The position numbers and the translations under genes were made by a program. A stretch of 64,000 nt of DNA from Prado023 sp963706875 (GTDB taxonomy: Bacteria; Actinomycetota; Actinomycetes; S36-B12; CAIYMF01), in NCBI GenBank assembly GCA_963706875.1, contig CAVPNW010000021.1, forward strand, positions 186,001 through 250,000, given 5' to 3'. The notes beneath the pieces are model-generated. The model was not told the origin of the DNA and did no database searches. It saw only the letters and a program-made list of their open reading frames with translations. Below, piece after piece: positions 54,760-63,592 of the stretch (its first letter is position 1; every line of letters starts with the position of its first letter).

Positions 54760-54800
54760 TGTGTACGGAATCGACCATCCGATGGTCGATTCCGTACACA
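54760..54800. terminator. 20-bp perfect inverted repeat between convergent genes
   Basis: The arms 54760-54779 and 54781-54800 are exact reverse complements (core GTGTACGGAATCGACCAT) with one unpaired central base. It lies 100 bases after the kinase stop and 19 bases beyond the convergent membrane-protein stop, so it may end both. The near-gapless symmetry is also what a dimeric protein site would have. Confidence 0.6.
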
Positions 54801-54819
54801 CCGTGGCCGGCGATCCGAC

Positions 54820-55599
54820 TCACACAGGCGGCTCGAGGCCCTCGTGGGCGTAGAGCGCCCGGATTAGCGGCGCGTAGTCCCCGGCGTAGAACGCCTCGAA
54901 CGGCCTCGGCGTGTAGCGCACGAGGTCCACGAACGGCAGGTCACACAGGGCGCGCAGGGCCAGCAGCTCGTCGGGCGGGAACGCCACCACTGCCGGGCCG
55001 ACGCGACGGATGCCCCCGGGCACTGCCGGCGTCTGGCCCGCCTCACCCCAGGGCAGCACGATCGTGTCGTGCGGCTGGCCCTCGATCTCAGGCACCGGCT
55101 GGGCTCCAGCCACCGGCCGGGCGGCACCCCCGGCCAGGCCGAAGGCCGGGTTGACCTCGATCGCCGAGAGCACAGTGTCCGCTGCCGTCCATGCCCGCGA
55201 CCGGTCCAGACGCCGTGGCAGGTAGAGCACGAGCAGGACCGCCGCCGGGGCTGCGAACGTCACGAACGCCAGAACGTTGGCGGCGGTAGTGACCGCCTCG
55301 GTGATCGACTGGCCGGCCTCCACTGCGTTACCCACGGTGGCATCCGACAGCCCGTTGAGGGTGCCCTGGATGTCGTCGCCGACGAAGGGGATCCCTGACA
55401 AGGAGCTGCCGAGCGAATCCCACGAGTCCTGGACCCCCTGGGCGCTGTCCGTGAACCCCGTGCTGATGGCCGTGAGGGTCATCACTGCCGCCCTCACCGC
55501 CCACGCGAAGAAGGCGAAGAGCACCAGGGCGAGCACCACGAACACGTCGCGGGTGATCTGCTGGTTCCGAGTGGCAGCCAGGTCCGGATAGAGGCGCAT
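54820..55599 (-). CDS. Hypothetical membrane protein, two transmembrane segments
   Basis: A 259-residue protein I do not recognise by name. It starts MRLYPDLAATRNQQ, then TM1 (VFVVLALVLFAFFAWAVRA). A ~65-residue extracytoplasmic loop rich in Gly/Ser/Thr/Asp follows (GFTDSAQGVQDSW; GIPFVGDDIQGTL). TM2 follows (NVLAFVTFAAPAAVLLVLYL) and then a ~120-residue cytoplasmic domain with VVAFPPDELLALRALCDLPF. This layout recalls other actinobacterial proteins of unknown function. ATG 55599 has GAGGA upstream. It is divergent from the GH20 gene. Confidence 0.8.
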   Translation of the reverse strand: MRLYPDLAATRNQQITRDVFVVLALVLFAFFAWAVRAAVMTLTAISTGFTDSAQGVQDSWDSLGSSLSGIPFVGDDIQGTLNGLSDATVGNAVEAGQSITEAVTTAANVLAFVTFAAPAAVLLVLYLPRRLDRSRAWTAADTVLSAIEVNPAFGLAGGAARPVAGAQPVPEIEGQPHDTIVLPWGEAGQTPAVPGGIRRVGPAVVAFPPDELLALRALCDLPFVDLVRYTPRPFEAFYAGDYAPLIRALYAHEGLEPPV

Positions 55600-55801
55600 G
55601 CGCCGATCCTCACACGCACACCCGCCACGAGGCGTCACCAGCCGCGCCGACGCCGGGCCAGGCTCGCCCGGCGACCTCACCTCACGAACTTGGGTTCAAT
55701 TCGCTGCACTTGCGACAACTCATTGCCAAGTTGATCGGGACGACGCTGCCCGGCCGAGCCCGCACCGTGCCCGGCCGCGCCCACGTGCGCTGGACTCCGC
55801 A
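55600..55801. promoter_or_regulatory. Divergent promoter region with an AT-rich patch and inverted repeat
   Basis: 202 bases between two divergent genes. The stretch 55685-55735 is distinctly AT-richer than the window. It contains AACTTGG (55687-55693) and CCAAGTT (55726-55732), 7-base arms separated by 32 bases, with CACTTGCGACAA between them. It is a likely regulator-binding site for the GH20 gene; no named regulator matches it. Confidence 0.35.
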
Positions 55802-57448
55802 ATGATCGTCCTCATGCCCACGGACGCGCCCTTCCTCTGGCCTCCCCTGCCGATCACCCCCACCGGGTGGCTCGCCCTCGACGCGACGCCCACGGTCGAC
55901 GGAACCTGGACCGCCCAGGTGCGCTCGGCTCTGCGGGTGCTCGACCCCCTGCCCGGTGCACCCTGCGCCGGCACGCCGCACATCCGCACCACGGACGACC
56001 CGTCCCTGCCTCCGGAGGGCTACCACCTGGCCATCGACGCGACCGGCGTCACGATCGCCGCGAGCACCCCCCTCGGCGCGCTGCAGGCCACAACAACCAT
56101 CCGACAGCTCCTGCCCCCCGACGCCTGGCGGACCACGGCCGTCCGGCGCGACGACTGGCGGCTGCCGATCCTCACCGTCACCGACGCCCCTGCCCACGAG
56201 TACCGCGGGTTCATGCTCGATGTCGCCCGGCACTTCGCGCCCGTCCCCGAGGTGCTCCGCTGGATCGAGCTGCTGGCGATGCACCGGCTCAACCGCCTGC
56301 ACCTGCACCTGACAGACGATCAGGGCTGGCGGGTCGAGTCGCCCACGTACCCGGCCCTGGCCGAGGTCGCATCGTGGCGATCGGCGAGCTGGATCGGCCA
56401 CAGCCAGGGCCGCGAGGCCGAGGACCCCAGCCGACTCGACGGGACCCCGCACGGGGGGTTCTACTCAGTGGCCGACCTGCGCGAGATCACCGACCACGCC
56501 GCCCGGAACGGCGTCACGATCGTGCCCGAGGTGGACCTGCCCGGCCATGCCTGCGCGCTGCTGGCGGCCATCCCCGAGCTCGGCGTCCCCGGCTGCCCAC
56601 CCCAGCACGTGGCCACCCGCTGGGGCCTGCTCGGCCGGACTGTCTCGCCGCTGCCGGAGGCGATGGGCATCATCGAGACACTCCTCGGCGAGGTCGCCGA
56701 GGCCATCGACTCCCCGTACCTGCACATCGGCGGGGACGAGGCGGAGCTCGGGATGTGGCGGGGATCCCCCGAGGTCCTCGAGCTGGCGGCGCAGCACGGC
56801 GGTGTGGAGGGCCTGCGCTCGGCGGTGAACGCCCAGCTGGCCCGGATCGTGCTCGACGTGGGTCGCACCCCGATGGCCTGGGACGACGCGTTCGTCGCCG
56901 GTGGCCTGCCGACGCGGACCGTCGTGATGCCCTGGCGCTCGGCAGCGATCGGGCACGCCGCCGCGGCAGCCGGGCACGACGTGGTGATGACTCCCGTACT
57001 GCCGACGTACTTCGACTACGCCGAGGATGCCGGCATGGACGAACCGCTGTCGATCGGGGCCCCGCTCGGGACCGACCAGGTGGCCGCCTGGATCCCGGAG
57101 CGCGCGGGATCCGACAGCCCGGGCCGCGTGCTCGGCGGCCAGGCCCAGCTGTGGACCGAGTACGCCCCCGACGCCGCGGCACGCGAGTACCGCGCGTTCC
57201 CCCGGCTGTCCGTCCTCGGCGCGAACCTGTGGCGCGGCGTGCCACTGGACCTGACCGCCGAGGGCACCGCCGTGACCGCACAGCTCGCGCGCCTCGACGC
57301 CCTGCACGTCAACCACCGGCCGCTGGCCGGACCCCGACCGTGGCAGCGCGCCGGGAGCGGCAACCGCGCCCCCGTGGGCATCTACCCGATCACCGCCGTC
57401 GCCGAGCACCTCGCCGCGACCGCGGGCGATGCCGAGCCGCCGGCGTAG
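55802..57448 (+). CDS. Beta-N-acetylhexosaminidase (GH20)
   Basis: Exo-acting hexosaminidase that cleaves terminal GlcNAc/GalNAc by substrate-assisted catalysis. GH20 domain landmarks: EYRGFMLDVARHF, LHLHLTDDQGWR, VPEVDLPGHACALL, and the catalytic pair in HIGGDEAELG (Asp312/Glu313), then WDDAF and GGQAQLWTEY. An N-terminal GH20b domain of ~135 residues precedes. It has 548 residues and no signal peptide, so it probably acts on imported chitobiose or on recycled cell-wall fragments. ATG 55802 or 55814 is the start; neither has a clear ribosome site. Confidence 0.94.
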   Translation: MIVLMPTDAPFLWPPLPITPTGWLALDATPTVDGTWTAQVRSALRVLDPLPGAPCAGTPHIRTTDDPSLPPEGYHLAIDATGVTIAASTPLGALQATTTIRQLLPPDAWRTTAVRRDDWRLPILTVTDAPAHEYRGFMLDVARHFAPVPEVLRWIELLAMHRLNRLHLHLTDDQGWRVESPTYPALAEVASWRSASWIGHSQGREAEDPSRLDGTPHGGFYSVADLREITDHAARNGVTIVPEVDLPGHACALLAAIPELGVPGCPPQHVATRWGLLGRTVSPLPEAMGIIETLLGEVAEAIDSPYLHIGGDEAELGMWRGSPEVLELAAQHGGVEGLRSAVNAQLARIVLDVGRTPMAWDDAFVAGGLPTRTVVMPWRSAAIGHAAAAAGHDVVMTPVLPTYFDYAEDAGMDEPLSIGAPLGTDQVAAWIPERAGSDSPGRVLGGQAQLWTEYAPDAAAREYRAFPRLSVLGANLWRGVPLDLTAEGTAVTAQLARLDALHVNHRPLAGPRPWQRAGSGNRAPVGIYPITAVAEHLAATAGDAEPPA

Positions 57449-57562
57449 GCCATGTCGTCACGCGTCGTGACTTAGGTCCCCCACTCCGGGGCCTCCTGCC
57501 CCTGCGAGGTGATGCCCGACATGGGTGATGCTTGAGCCCCGGACGAGTGCAACGGAGGTGGC

Positions 57563-58051
57563 ATGGACAAGATCCCGTCGGAGGGGGCAACCCTGCCGTC
57601 ACCCTCCACCCACCGCGAGATGGCCTCCCGGCGCCGCGGGGCCGAATGGGCCCGCGCGGTGGTCGGTCAGGCAATGACCCGACCGGTGCTCACGATCGAC
57701 GTGACCGAGAGCCTGTGGGACGCCTGGCAGTTGCTCAGCGTCTCTGGACTTCGCCACCTGGTGGTCGTCGATGACGGTCGCTGCCTCGGTGTGATCTCCG
57801 ATCGCATGATCCTCACCGACGTCCCCGTCTCCGAGGACCGGATGCGCAGCCGCGGCGTCGGAGACCTGCTGTCGCGGGCACCTGCCCGCTCCGTGAGTGA
57901 CTCCGCGCCACTGGCCGACGTTGCCCGGATCATGGCCCGGTACTCCGCGGAGGCTGTACCGGTCGTCGACGAGTTCGGCCGACTGATGGGCATCGTGACC
58001 GGATCGGACCTGGTGCGTTGGTGGGCCGCGGACGGCACCGAGAGGCCGTAG
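57563..58051 (+). CDS. Tandem CBS-domain protein
   Basis: A 162-residue protein consisting of two CBS motifs: about 33-88 (MTRPVLTIDVTESLWDAW; LRHLVVVDDGRCLGVISDRM) and about 96-155 (SRAPARSVSDSAPLADVARI; AVPVVDEFGRLMGIVTGSDL). A paired CBS module usually binds AMP, ATP or NAD and acts as an energy sensor; the catalytic partner is not attached. Some actinobacterial relatives (hypoxic response protein Hrp1) belong to the DosR dormancy regulon. A weak DosR-like sequence lies upstream at 57468-57482. ATG 57563 follows GGAGG. Confidence 0.9.
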   Translation: MDKIPSEGATLPSPSTHREMASRRRGAEWARAVVGQAMTRPVLTIDVTESLWDAWQLLSVSGLRHLVVVDDGRCLGVISDRMILTDVPVSEDRMRSRGVGDLLSRAPARSVSDSAPLADVARIMARYSAEAVPVVDEFGRLMGIVTGSDLVRWWAADGTERP

Positions 58052-58061
58052 GCTGCGCTGC

Positions 58062-58709
58062 GTGACTGACGCACGCACCGACCGGCTGGTCTGGATCGAC
58101 CTGGAGATGACGGGCCTGGACCCGTCCCACGACGAGATCGTGGAGATCGCCGCGATCGTCACCGACGCCGAGCTCAACGAGCTCGATGCGGGGATCTCCT
58201 TGGTCGTCTGCCCCCCGGACCTCTCGATCCTCGAGGGCATGGAGGACGTGGTGGTCCGGATGCACACCGAGTCCGGGCTCCTCGATGACATCCCGGCCGG
58301 GATCGCCCTGGCCGACGCGGGCGCGGCGGTCCTGGCCTACGTGCAGGGCCACGTCCCCGAGCCGCGCAAGGCGCCGTTGGCCGGATCCAGCGTGTACGTC
58401 GATCGCGGGTTCCTCGCCCAGTACCTGCCCGAGCTCGACGAGTACATGCACTACCGGCTCATCGACGTCTCCACGATCAAGGAGCTGGCCCGCCGCTGGT
58501 ACCCGCGCTCGTACTTCAACGCCCCGGCCAAGACCGGTGGGCACCGGGCGCTGGCCGACATCCGGGAGTCCATCGCCGAGCTGCGCTACTACCGCGACAC
58601 CCTCTTCGTCGCAGTCCCGGGACCCTCCACGGACCAGGCCCGGGCGGCCGCGACGAACCATGTCGTGAACCATGCCCCGAGCTCGCCGGCGTCGGAACCG
58701 CTCGGCTGA
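58062..58709 (+). CDS. orn: Oligoribonuclease
   Basis: DEDDh 3'-5' exonuclease finishing RNA decay and pGpG (c-di-GMP) breakdown, cleaving 2-5-nucleotide RNAs. All four acidic residues and the catalytic His appear in WIDLEMTGLD, DRGFLAQYLPELDEY, YRLIDVSTIKE and GGHRALADI. GTG 58062 begins 10 bases after the CBS gene, so both may be cotranscribed. The ~30-residue C-terminal tail is polar and not conserved. tRNA-His follows 47 bases after the stop, a common actinobacterial neighbourhood. Confidence 0.96.
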   Translation: MTDARTDRLVWIDLEMTGLDPSHDEIVEIAAIVTDAELNELDAGISLVVCPPDLSILEGMEDVVVRMHTESGLLDDIPAGIALADAGAAVLAYVQGHVPEPRKAPLAGSSVYVDRGFLAQYLPELDEYMHYRLIDVSTIKELARRWYPRSYFNAPAKTGGHRALADIRESIAELRYYRDTLFVAVPGPSTDQARAAATNHVVNHAPSSPASEPLG

Positions 58710-58756
58710 GTCGGGTACACTTCTCACCTGCTGGGCAGTGATCCTGCGTGGCACAT

Positions 58757-58833
58757 GGTGGGTGTAGCTCAGCTGGTAGAGCACCTGGTTGTGGTCCAGG
58801 TGGTCGCGGGTTCAAGTCCCGTCACTCACCCCA
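58757..58833 (+). tRNA. tRNA-His (anticodon GTG, CCA encoded)
   Basis: Plus-strand cloverleaf. The extra G-1 at 58757 is present and pairs with C73 (58830). The acceptor arm GTGGGTG/CACTCAC follows. Anticodon loop is TTGTGGT within CCTGG/CCAGG. T arm is GCGGGTTCAAGTCCCGT. The terminal CCA (58831-58833) is encoded, unlike in the four other tRNA genes here. TACACT at 58716-58721 may be its -10. Confidence 0.96.
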
Positions 58834-59012
58834 GAGCAGGCACAGCCTGCAGGCGGCCCGGTCACCCTCGCATGAGGGCCCGGGCCTCGTCGTTGCGGGA
58901 GGAGCGCGCTGGCGGCTGGGGCTGCCAGCCCGCACCGGGCCGACCCTCGCGGCTAGGCTGCCGACGCAACCACACGGTGGCTGCGTGTCGTCGCGACCGA
59001 CAGGAGCTCGTC

Positions 59013-60056
59013 ATGGTGCCTGCACGTCCTGCTGCGATCCTCGCGGCCCTGCTCATCGGCTCAGCGGCGCTGGCCGGATGCGGGACCGATGGCGAGGTGT
59101 CCCTGCCGACCGCGCTGCCCTCGGGATCCATCGCACTGCCGACTCCCTCACTCACCCTGCCCAGCGAACGACCCAGCCCGTCACTGCCGACGGTGAGCGC
59201 CACCCCCACGAGCCCGGAGTCGGCCACCCCGGAACCGACGGAGTCGGCCACCCCCGAGCCGACCCAGGAACCCACGACGCAGGCGCCCACCAGCGAGCCG
59301 CCGAAGGAGTCGCCGACGCCGACCCGGACGCTGTCGCAGGCAGCGACGTCCATCCCGCCCTCGCAACCGGCCGACGAGTCGAAGACGCCCAGCGAGTCGC
59401 CCACCCCGACGGAGTCCGAGGAGCCCACGAAGTCCGAGGAGCCGACCCCCACGGAGTCCGAGGAGCCGACCGAGACGCCGGAGCCGACCGAGGCCGCCAG
59501 CGACAGCCCTTCCCCCACCGGCGCCTCGCCGACCGAGTCGGCCAGCGTCCCGGAGGCCGAGTCCGCGTCGGCCTCAGCCACCCCGGATGAGTCCGGGTCC
59601 AGCTCCCTGCCGCTGTGGCTCGGGCTGGGCGCCCTCGTGGCCGCAGGTGGCGCGCTGGCGTGGTTCGTGACCACCGGCTCCAGGCGGAAGGCCTGGGATG
59701 AGCGCCTCGACGTCGAGCGCACCCAGGGCCAATGGGTCGTGACCGAACTGGTGCCGGCCCTCACCAACCCCGCCACTCCCGGGCAGCAGGTGGTCCAGCA
59801 CTGGGCAGCCGCTCAGCCCACCCTCGACCAGCTCGAGGCGAACGTGGCCGGGCTCCTGGCAGATGCCCCGGATGACGCGCGTGCCGCGCAGGCCAGGGCG
59901 ATCGGCACGGCCGTCACGCAGGTTCGCTCCTCGGGCGCGGCCCACGTCGCCCTGGTCGGGTCCGCGGTTGCTGACGCCCAGGCAGTCGGGACGTCGGCGG
60001 CGGCCCTGCTCACGGCACGCAGCCAACTGGCCGCCGCCCTGGGCAACACGGCCTGA
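59013..60056 (+). CDS. Lipoprotein with a Ser/Thr/Pro/Glu-rich stalk, membrane anchor and cytoplasmic domain
   Basis: A 347-residue protein I cannot name. A type II signal peptide ends in the lipobox LAGC (Cys23). Residues ~25-195 are a low-complexity stalk of Pro, Thr, Ser and Glu (repeats such as PTESEEP). A single transmembrane segment (about 198-219, LWLGLGALVAAGGALAWFV) is followed by a basic stop, then a ~125-residue helical, Ala-rich domain. A lipid anchor plus a second helix is unusual. Alternatively the signal is cleaved by signal peptidase I and the protein is a single-pass stalk receptor. The Ser/Thr/Pro stalk is a likely O-mannosylation substrate of the GT39 enzyme. ATG 59013 has AGGAG upstream. 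Confidence 0.78.
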   Translation: MVPARPAAILAALLIGSAALAGCGTDGEVSLPTALPSGSIALPTPSLTLPSERPSPSLPTVSATPTSPESATPEPTESATPEPTQEPTTQAPTSEPPKESPTPTRTLSQAATSIPPSQPADESKTPSESPTPTESEEPTKSEEPTPTESEEPTETPEPTEAASDSPSPTGASPTESASVPEAESASASATPDESGSSSLPLWLGLGALVAAGGALAWFVTTGSRRKAWDERLDVERTQGQWVVTELVPALTNPATPGQQVVQHWAAAQPTLDQLEANVAGLLADAPDDARAAQARAIGTAVTQVRSSGAAHVALVGSAVADAQAVGTSAAALLTARSQLAAALGNTA

Positions 60057-60111
60057 GACCCCGGGGGGCCCAGCCACCTTCGGCCGATCCGCCCCGACGA
60101 CCTCCCGTCGG

Positions 60112-63100
60112 CTACTGCGGCTTGACCATCGGGAACAGGATCGTCTCCCGGATGTTCAGGCCGGTGAGGGTCATCACGAGCCGGTCGATGCCCATGCCCT
60201 GGCCACCGGTCGGCGGCATGCCGTAGTCCAGTGCGGTCAGGAAGTCGTCATCGATCGCCATGGCCTCGAGATCCCCGGCCGCGGCGAGCAGCGACTGGGC
60301 GAAGAACCGCGCCCGCTGGTCGACGGGGTCGTTGAGCTCGGAGTAGGCGGTGCCCTGCTCGGCCCCCCAGCAGACCAGGTCCCACTTCTCGGCGAACCGC
60401 GGGTCGTCGCGGTGCGCCTTGGTCAGCGGGGCGATCTCCTTGGGGAAGTCCATGTAGAACGTCGGCAGCTCGGTCGAGTCCTCGCACAGCTCCTCGTAGA
60501 GGGCCTCGAGCACCGCGCCCCAGGTCCAGTGGGCCTCGATCTCGATGTGGTGCTTGGCCGCGTGGGCCCGCATCTCCTCGATCGGGGTGTCGGCGTGGAT
60601 GTGCTCCCCGAGCTTCTCGCTGACCGCATCGACGACCGTGATGTGCCGCCACTCCCCGGACAGGTCGTACTCCTTGATGGAGCCGTCGGGCTGCATGCGC
60701 CGGGCGACCGGCTCCCCGAAGGCTGCGATCGCAGCCTCCTGCATGATCTCCTGGGTCAGCACGCGCATGTCCTGGTAGTCCGAGTACGTCTGGTACATCT
60801 CCAGCGACGTGAACTCCGGGTTGTGCGAGGAGTCCGCGCCCTCGTTGCGGAACTGCCGACCCATCTCGAAGACCTTGTCCATGCCGCCCACCAGCAGCCG
60901 CTTGAGGTGCAGCTCCGTGGCGATGCGCAGGAAGACGTCCATGTTGTAGGCGTTGATGTGGGTCACGAACGGCCGGGCGTTGGCCCCTCCGTGGATGACC
61001 TGCAGCATCGGGGTCTCCACCTCGACGAAGCCGCGGCGGTGCAGGGAGTCGCGCACGCTGTGCACCATCGTGGACCGCAGGTAGGCCACCGAGCGCGTCT
61101 CAGGACGGACGATGAGGTCCACGTAGCGCATGCGCGCACGGGCCTCGGGGTCGGTCAGGCCCTTGTGCTTCTCCGGCAGCGGGCGCAGGGACTTGGCTGA
61201 CAGCATCCACGAGGTCGCGGAGACCGACAGCTCGCCCTTGCGGCTGGTGATCACCTCACCCGTGATGGACACGAAGTCGCCGATGTCGACCAGGTGCTTC
61301 CACTGGGCCAGCGGGGCCTCCCCCACCTCGGCCAGCGACAGCATCACCTGCAGGTCGCCCGATCCGTCGCGCAGGGTGGCGAAGCAGAGCTTGCCCGTGT
61401 CGCGCTTGAGCATCACACGCCCCACCACGCTGACGGTGGTCCCGGTCCGGGTGTCTGCGGCGAGATCGGGGAACTGCGCGCGCACCTGCGCCAGCGACGT
61501 GTCGTAGGGGACGTTGACCGGGTACGGGTTGATGCCCATCTCCCGGATCCGCTCGAGCTTCTCGCGGCGGACCCGGACCTGCTCGGGCAGCCCGTCGAGG
61601 GACAGTGCCGCCTCCAGCGGGTCCTCCTCGGCCGGGATGAGCGCGGCCACCTCGGCGGCATAGACCTCACTGGAGCGATCCAGCGAGCCGGCGCCCTCCT
61701 GCGCGCCCCGCCGCAGGGCCAGGGCCAGGGAGGGCCTGGTGAGGAACCCCTCGGCGTTGCCCGCCGCTATCCCCACCCGCGGAAGGTCCGAGGAGTATTC
61801 GAAGCAGATGTAGCGCGGCTGCCAGTCCGGGGAGTACTTGGCGTTCGAGCGGTAGAGGCTCTCGAGCTGCCAGTTGGAGTTGCCCACCATGAGCACCCGG
61901 CGCCAGGTGCGCGCGATCGGCCCGGCGCCGAGGGACTCCCCGCGCTCGAACGCCTCGCGGAACATCGCGAAGTTCAAAGAGACCCGTGACGCGCCCAGGT
62001 CGCCGGCCCGACGGGCCAACCCCGCGACCAGGTACTCGATCAGCCCGTTCTCGGCCGTGGGATCGCGACGCATGAGGTCCAGGGACAGCCCGTTGCGGCC
62101 CCAGGGCACGAAAGACAGGAACCCGCGGACCTTCTCCTCACCGTCGTAGGCCGCCACGAGGACGCAGTCACCGTCCAGGGGGTCGCCGAGCCGGCCGAGG
62201 GCCATCGAGAAGCCGCGCTCCTCGCCGCCATCCCCGCGCCACACGGAGGCCGCTGCCTCGAGCGCCTCGAAGTCGGCCGGGGTGAGCGTGTTGTGCCGGA
62301 CTGCGCGGACGGTGTACCCGCGGCGCTCGATCCGCGACACGGCCTGCCGGACGTCCTTCATGGACCTGCCCTCGAGGGTGAAGTCCGTGAGGTTCAGGAT
62401 CGCCTCGTCACCGATCTGGAAGGTGTCCAGACCAGCCTTCTGGTAGGCCGCGGCGCCCTCCTCGCCGGCCGCCATGACCGCCATCGACCAGCCGTTGGCC
62501 CGGACGTGCTCGCGGAACCTGTCGATGGCCATCGGCCAGCGCGCGGGGTCGCCCACGGGGTTCCCGCTGGCCAGCGCGACGCTGCCCACGACCCGGTAGG
62601 ACACACCTGCCATGGCCTGCTCGACCGAGTCGGTGTCCCAGATCACGGACTTGTCCCGACGGGTCGCGAAGTAGCCCAGGGAGTCCAGCGTGCCGAACTC
62701 GCGCAGCAGGGCACGGACGCGCGCCTCGTCCTTGGCCTCCAGGGACCGAGAGTCCTTGGAGGAGCGGAACCAGACGTAGGCCGCACCGAGGACGACCGCG
62801 GCGCCGAGCACGTTGACGACGGCCCGCACCCAGAACGGCACCGTCAGCCCCTGGTCCGACTGGACGACGCCGATGTCCTGCAGGATCGTCTCCAGGCCGA
62901 AGATGGTGGCCACGCCCGCCTCGCCGCCGGCGCCGTAGCGGTTGGCCAGCCAACCGCCCAGCACGACCGTGAACGCGCCCCCGACCAGGAGCACGGCCAG
63001 GGCCCTGAGGTCAGCACCTCGAGCGTTGTGGGCGCGGAACTGCGGCTTGGCGCGGATCAGGAGGACGATCAACGCGACGTTGACGACGAGGCCGCCCCAC

Positions 63101-63501
63101 TTGGCCCACGAGGTGGCGTCGTCGGCAGCCAGGGCGAGGGCCCGCCCGAGCGTCGGAAGCAGCAGGATCAGGATCAGGCCCAGCCACCACGCCTCCGCGA
63201 GGCGTCGCCGGAGTCCGATCGCGATGACCAGGACCAGGCTGGCGTAGACGATGTTGGGATCGATGACCAGGAAGGTCTCGGACACGATGTCGTCGGGGCG
63301 GTCGAAGTAGCGCCGCAGCGGGGCGACGATCGAGACCACGAACAGGAACGCCGCGTAGAGCAGGGCACCCGTGGCGAACCAGTCCGCCGCGACGTCCGAC
63401 CGGGAGTTGTGGGCGAGCCTGGTCGCCTCCCGGACCACGGTCGGCTGCTCGTGCTCAGCCGCCGGCGCCACGTCGGCGGGCTGTCCCTGACTGGTCTCCA
63501 T
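60112..63501 (-). CDS. lysX: Bifunctional lysylphosphatidylglycerol synthetase / lysyl-tRNA synthetase LysX
   Basis: A 1129-residue fusion. N-terminal part (about 45-230) has several membrane helices. A DUF2156/MprF-like transferase follows (about 260-580; FRSSKDSR, WSMAVMAAGEEGAAAYQKAG, FLSFVPWGRNGLSLDLMRR), which adds lysine from Lys-tRNA to phosphatidylglycerol. The last ~500 residues are a class II LysRS: OB domain VSVVGRVMLKRDTGKLCF, motif 2 FRNEGADSSHNPEF, motif 3 GQGMGIDRLVM. It lowers membrane negative charge and gives cationic-peptide resistance in Actinobacteria such as M. tuberculosis. ATG 63501 has AGGGGA six bases upstream. It is divergent from tRNA-Lys. Confidence 0.95.
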   Translation of the reverse strand: METSQGQPADVAPAAEHEQPTVVREATRLAHNSRSDVAADWFATGALLYAAFLFVVSIVAPLRRYFDRPDDIVSETFLVIDPNIVYASLVLVIAIGLRRRLAEAWWLGLILILLLPTLGRALALAADDATSWAKWGGLVVNVALIVLLIRAKPQFRAHNARGADLRALAVLLVGGAFTVVLGGWLANRYGAGGEAGVATIFGLETILQDIGVVQSDQGLTVPFWVRAVVNVLGAAVVLGAAYVWFRSSKDSRSLEAKDEARVRALLREFGTLDSLGYFATRRDKSVIWDTDSVEQAMAGVSYRVVGSVALASGNPVGDPARWPMAIDRFREHVRANGWSMAVMAAGEEGAAAYQKAGLDTFQIGDEAILNLTDFTLEGRSMKDVRQAVSRIERRGYTVRAVRHNTLTPADFEALEAAASVWRGDGGEERGFSMALGRLGDPLDGDCVLVAAYDGEEKVRGFLSFVPWGRNGLSLDLMRRDPTAENGLIEYLVAGLARRAGDLGASRVSLNFAMFREAFERGESLGAGPIARTWRRVLMVGNSNWQLESLYRSNAKYSPDWQPRYICFEYSSDLPRVGIAAGNAEGFLTRPSLALALRRGAQEGAGSLDRSSEVYAAEVAALIPAEEDPLEAALSLDGLPEQVRVRREKLERIREMGINPYPVNVPYDTSLAQVRAQFPDLAADTRTGTTVSVVGRVMLKRDTGKLCFATLRDGSGDLQVMLSLAEVGEAPLAQWKHLVDIGDFVSITGEVITSRKGELSVSATSWMLSAKSLRPLPEKHKGLTDPEARARMRYVDLIVRPETRSVAYLRSTMVHSVRDSLHRRGFVEVETPMLQVIHGGANARPFVTHINAYNMDVFLRIATELHLKRLLVGGMDKVFEMGRQFRNEGADSSHNPEFTSLEMYQTYSDYQDMRVLTQEIMQEAAIAAFGEPVARRMQPDGSIKEYDLSGEWRHITVVDAVSEKLGEHIHADTPIEEMRAHAAKHHIEIEAHWTWGAVLEALYEELCEDSTELPTFYMDFPKEIAPLTKAHRDDPRFAEKWDLVCWGAEQGTAYSELNDPVDQRARFFAQSLLAAAGDLEAMAIDDDFLTALDYGMPPTGGQGMGIDRLVMTLTGLNIRETILFPMVKPQ

Positions 63502-63592
63502 GTGATTCCCCTGACTGCTGAGCACCGCGTCGGCGTCATCCTAGGACCAACTCGCTGGTGCGACCGCGCGTCCGCTGGGGCCGGTCACTGGT

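Noticed and set aside
59177..59560. A minus-strand Ser/Val/Gly-rich frame overlapping the lipoprotein
   Set aside because: It mirrors the Ser/Thr/Pro stalk; the plus-strand frame has signal peptide, lipobox and ribosome site.
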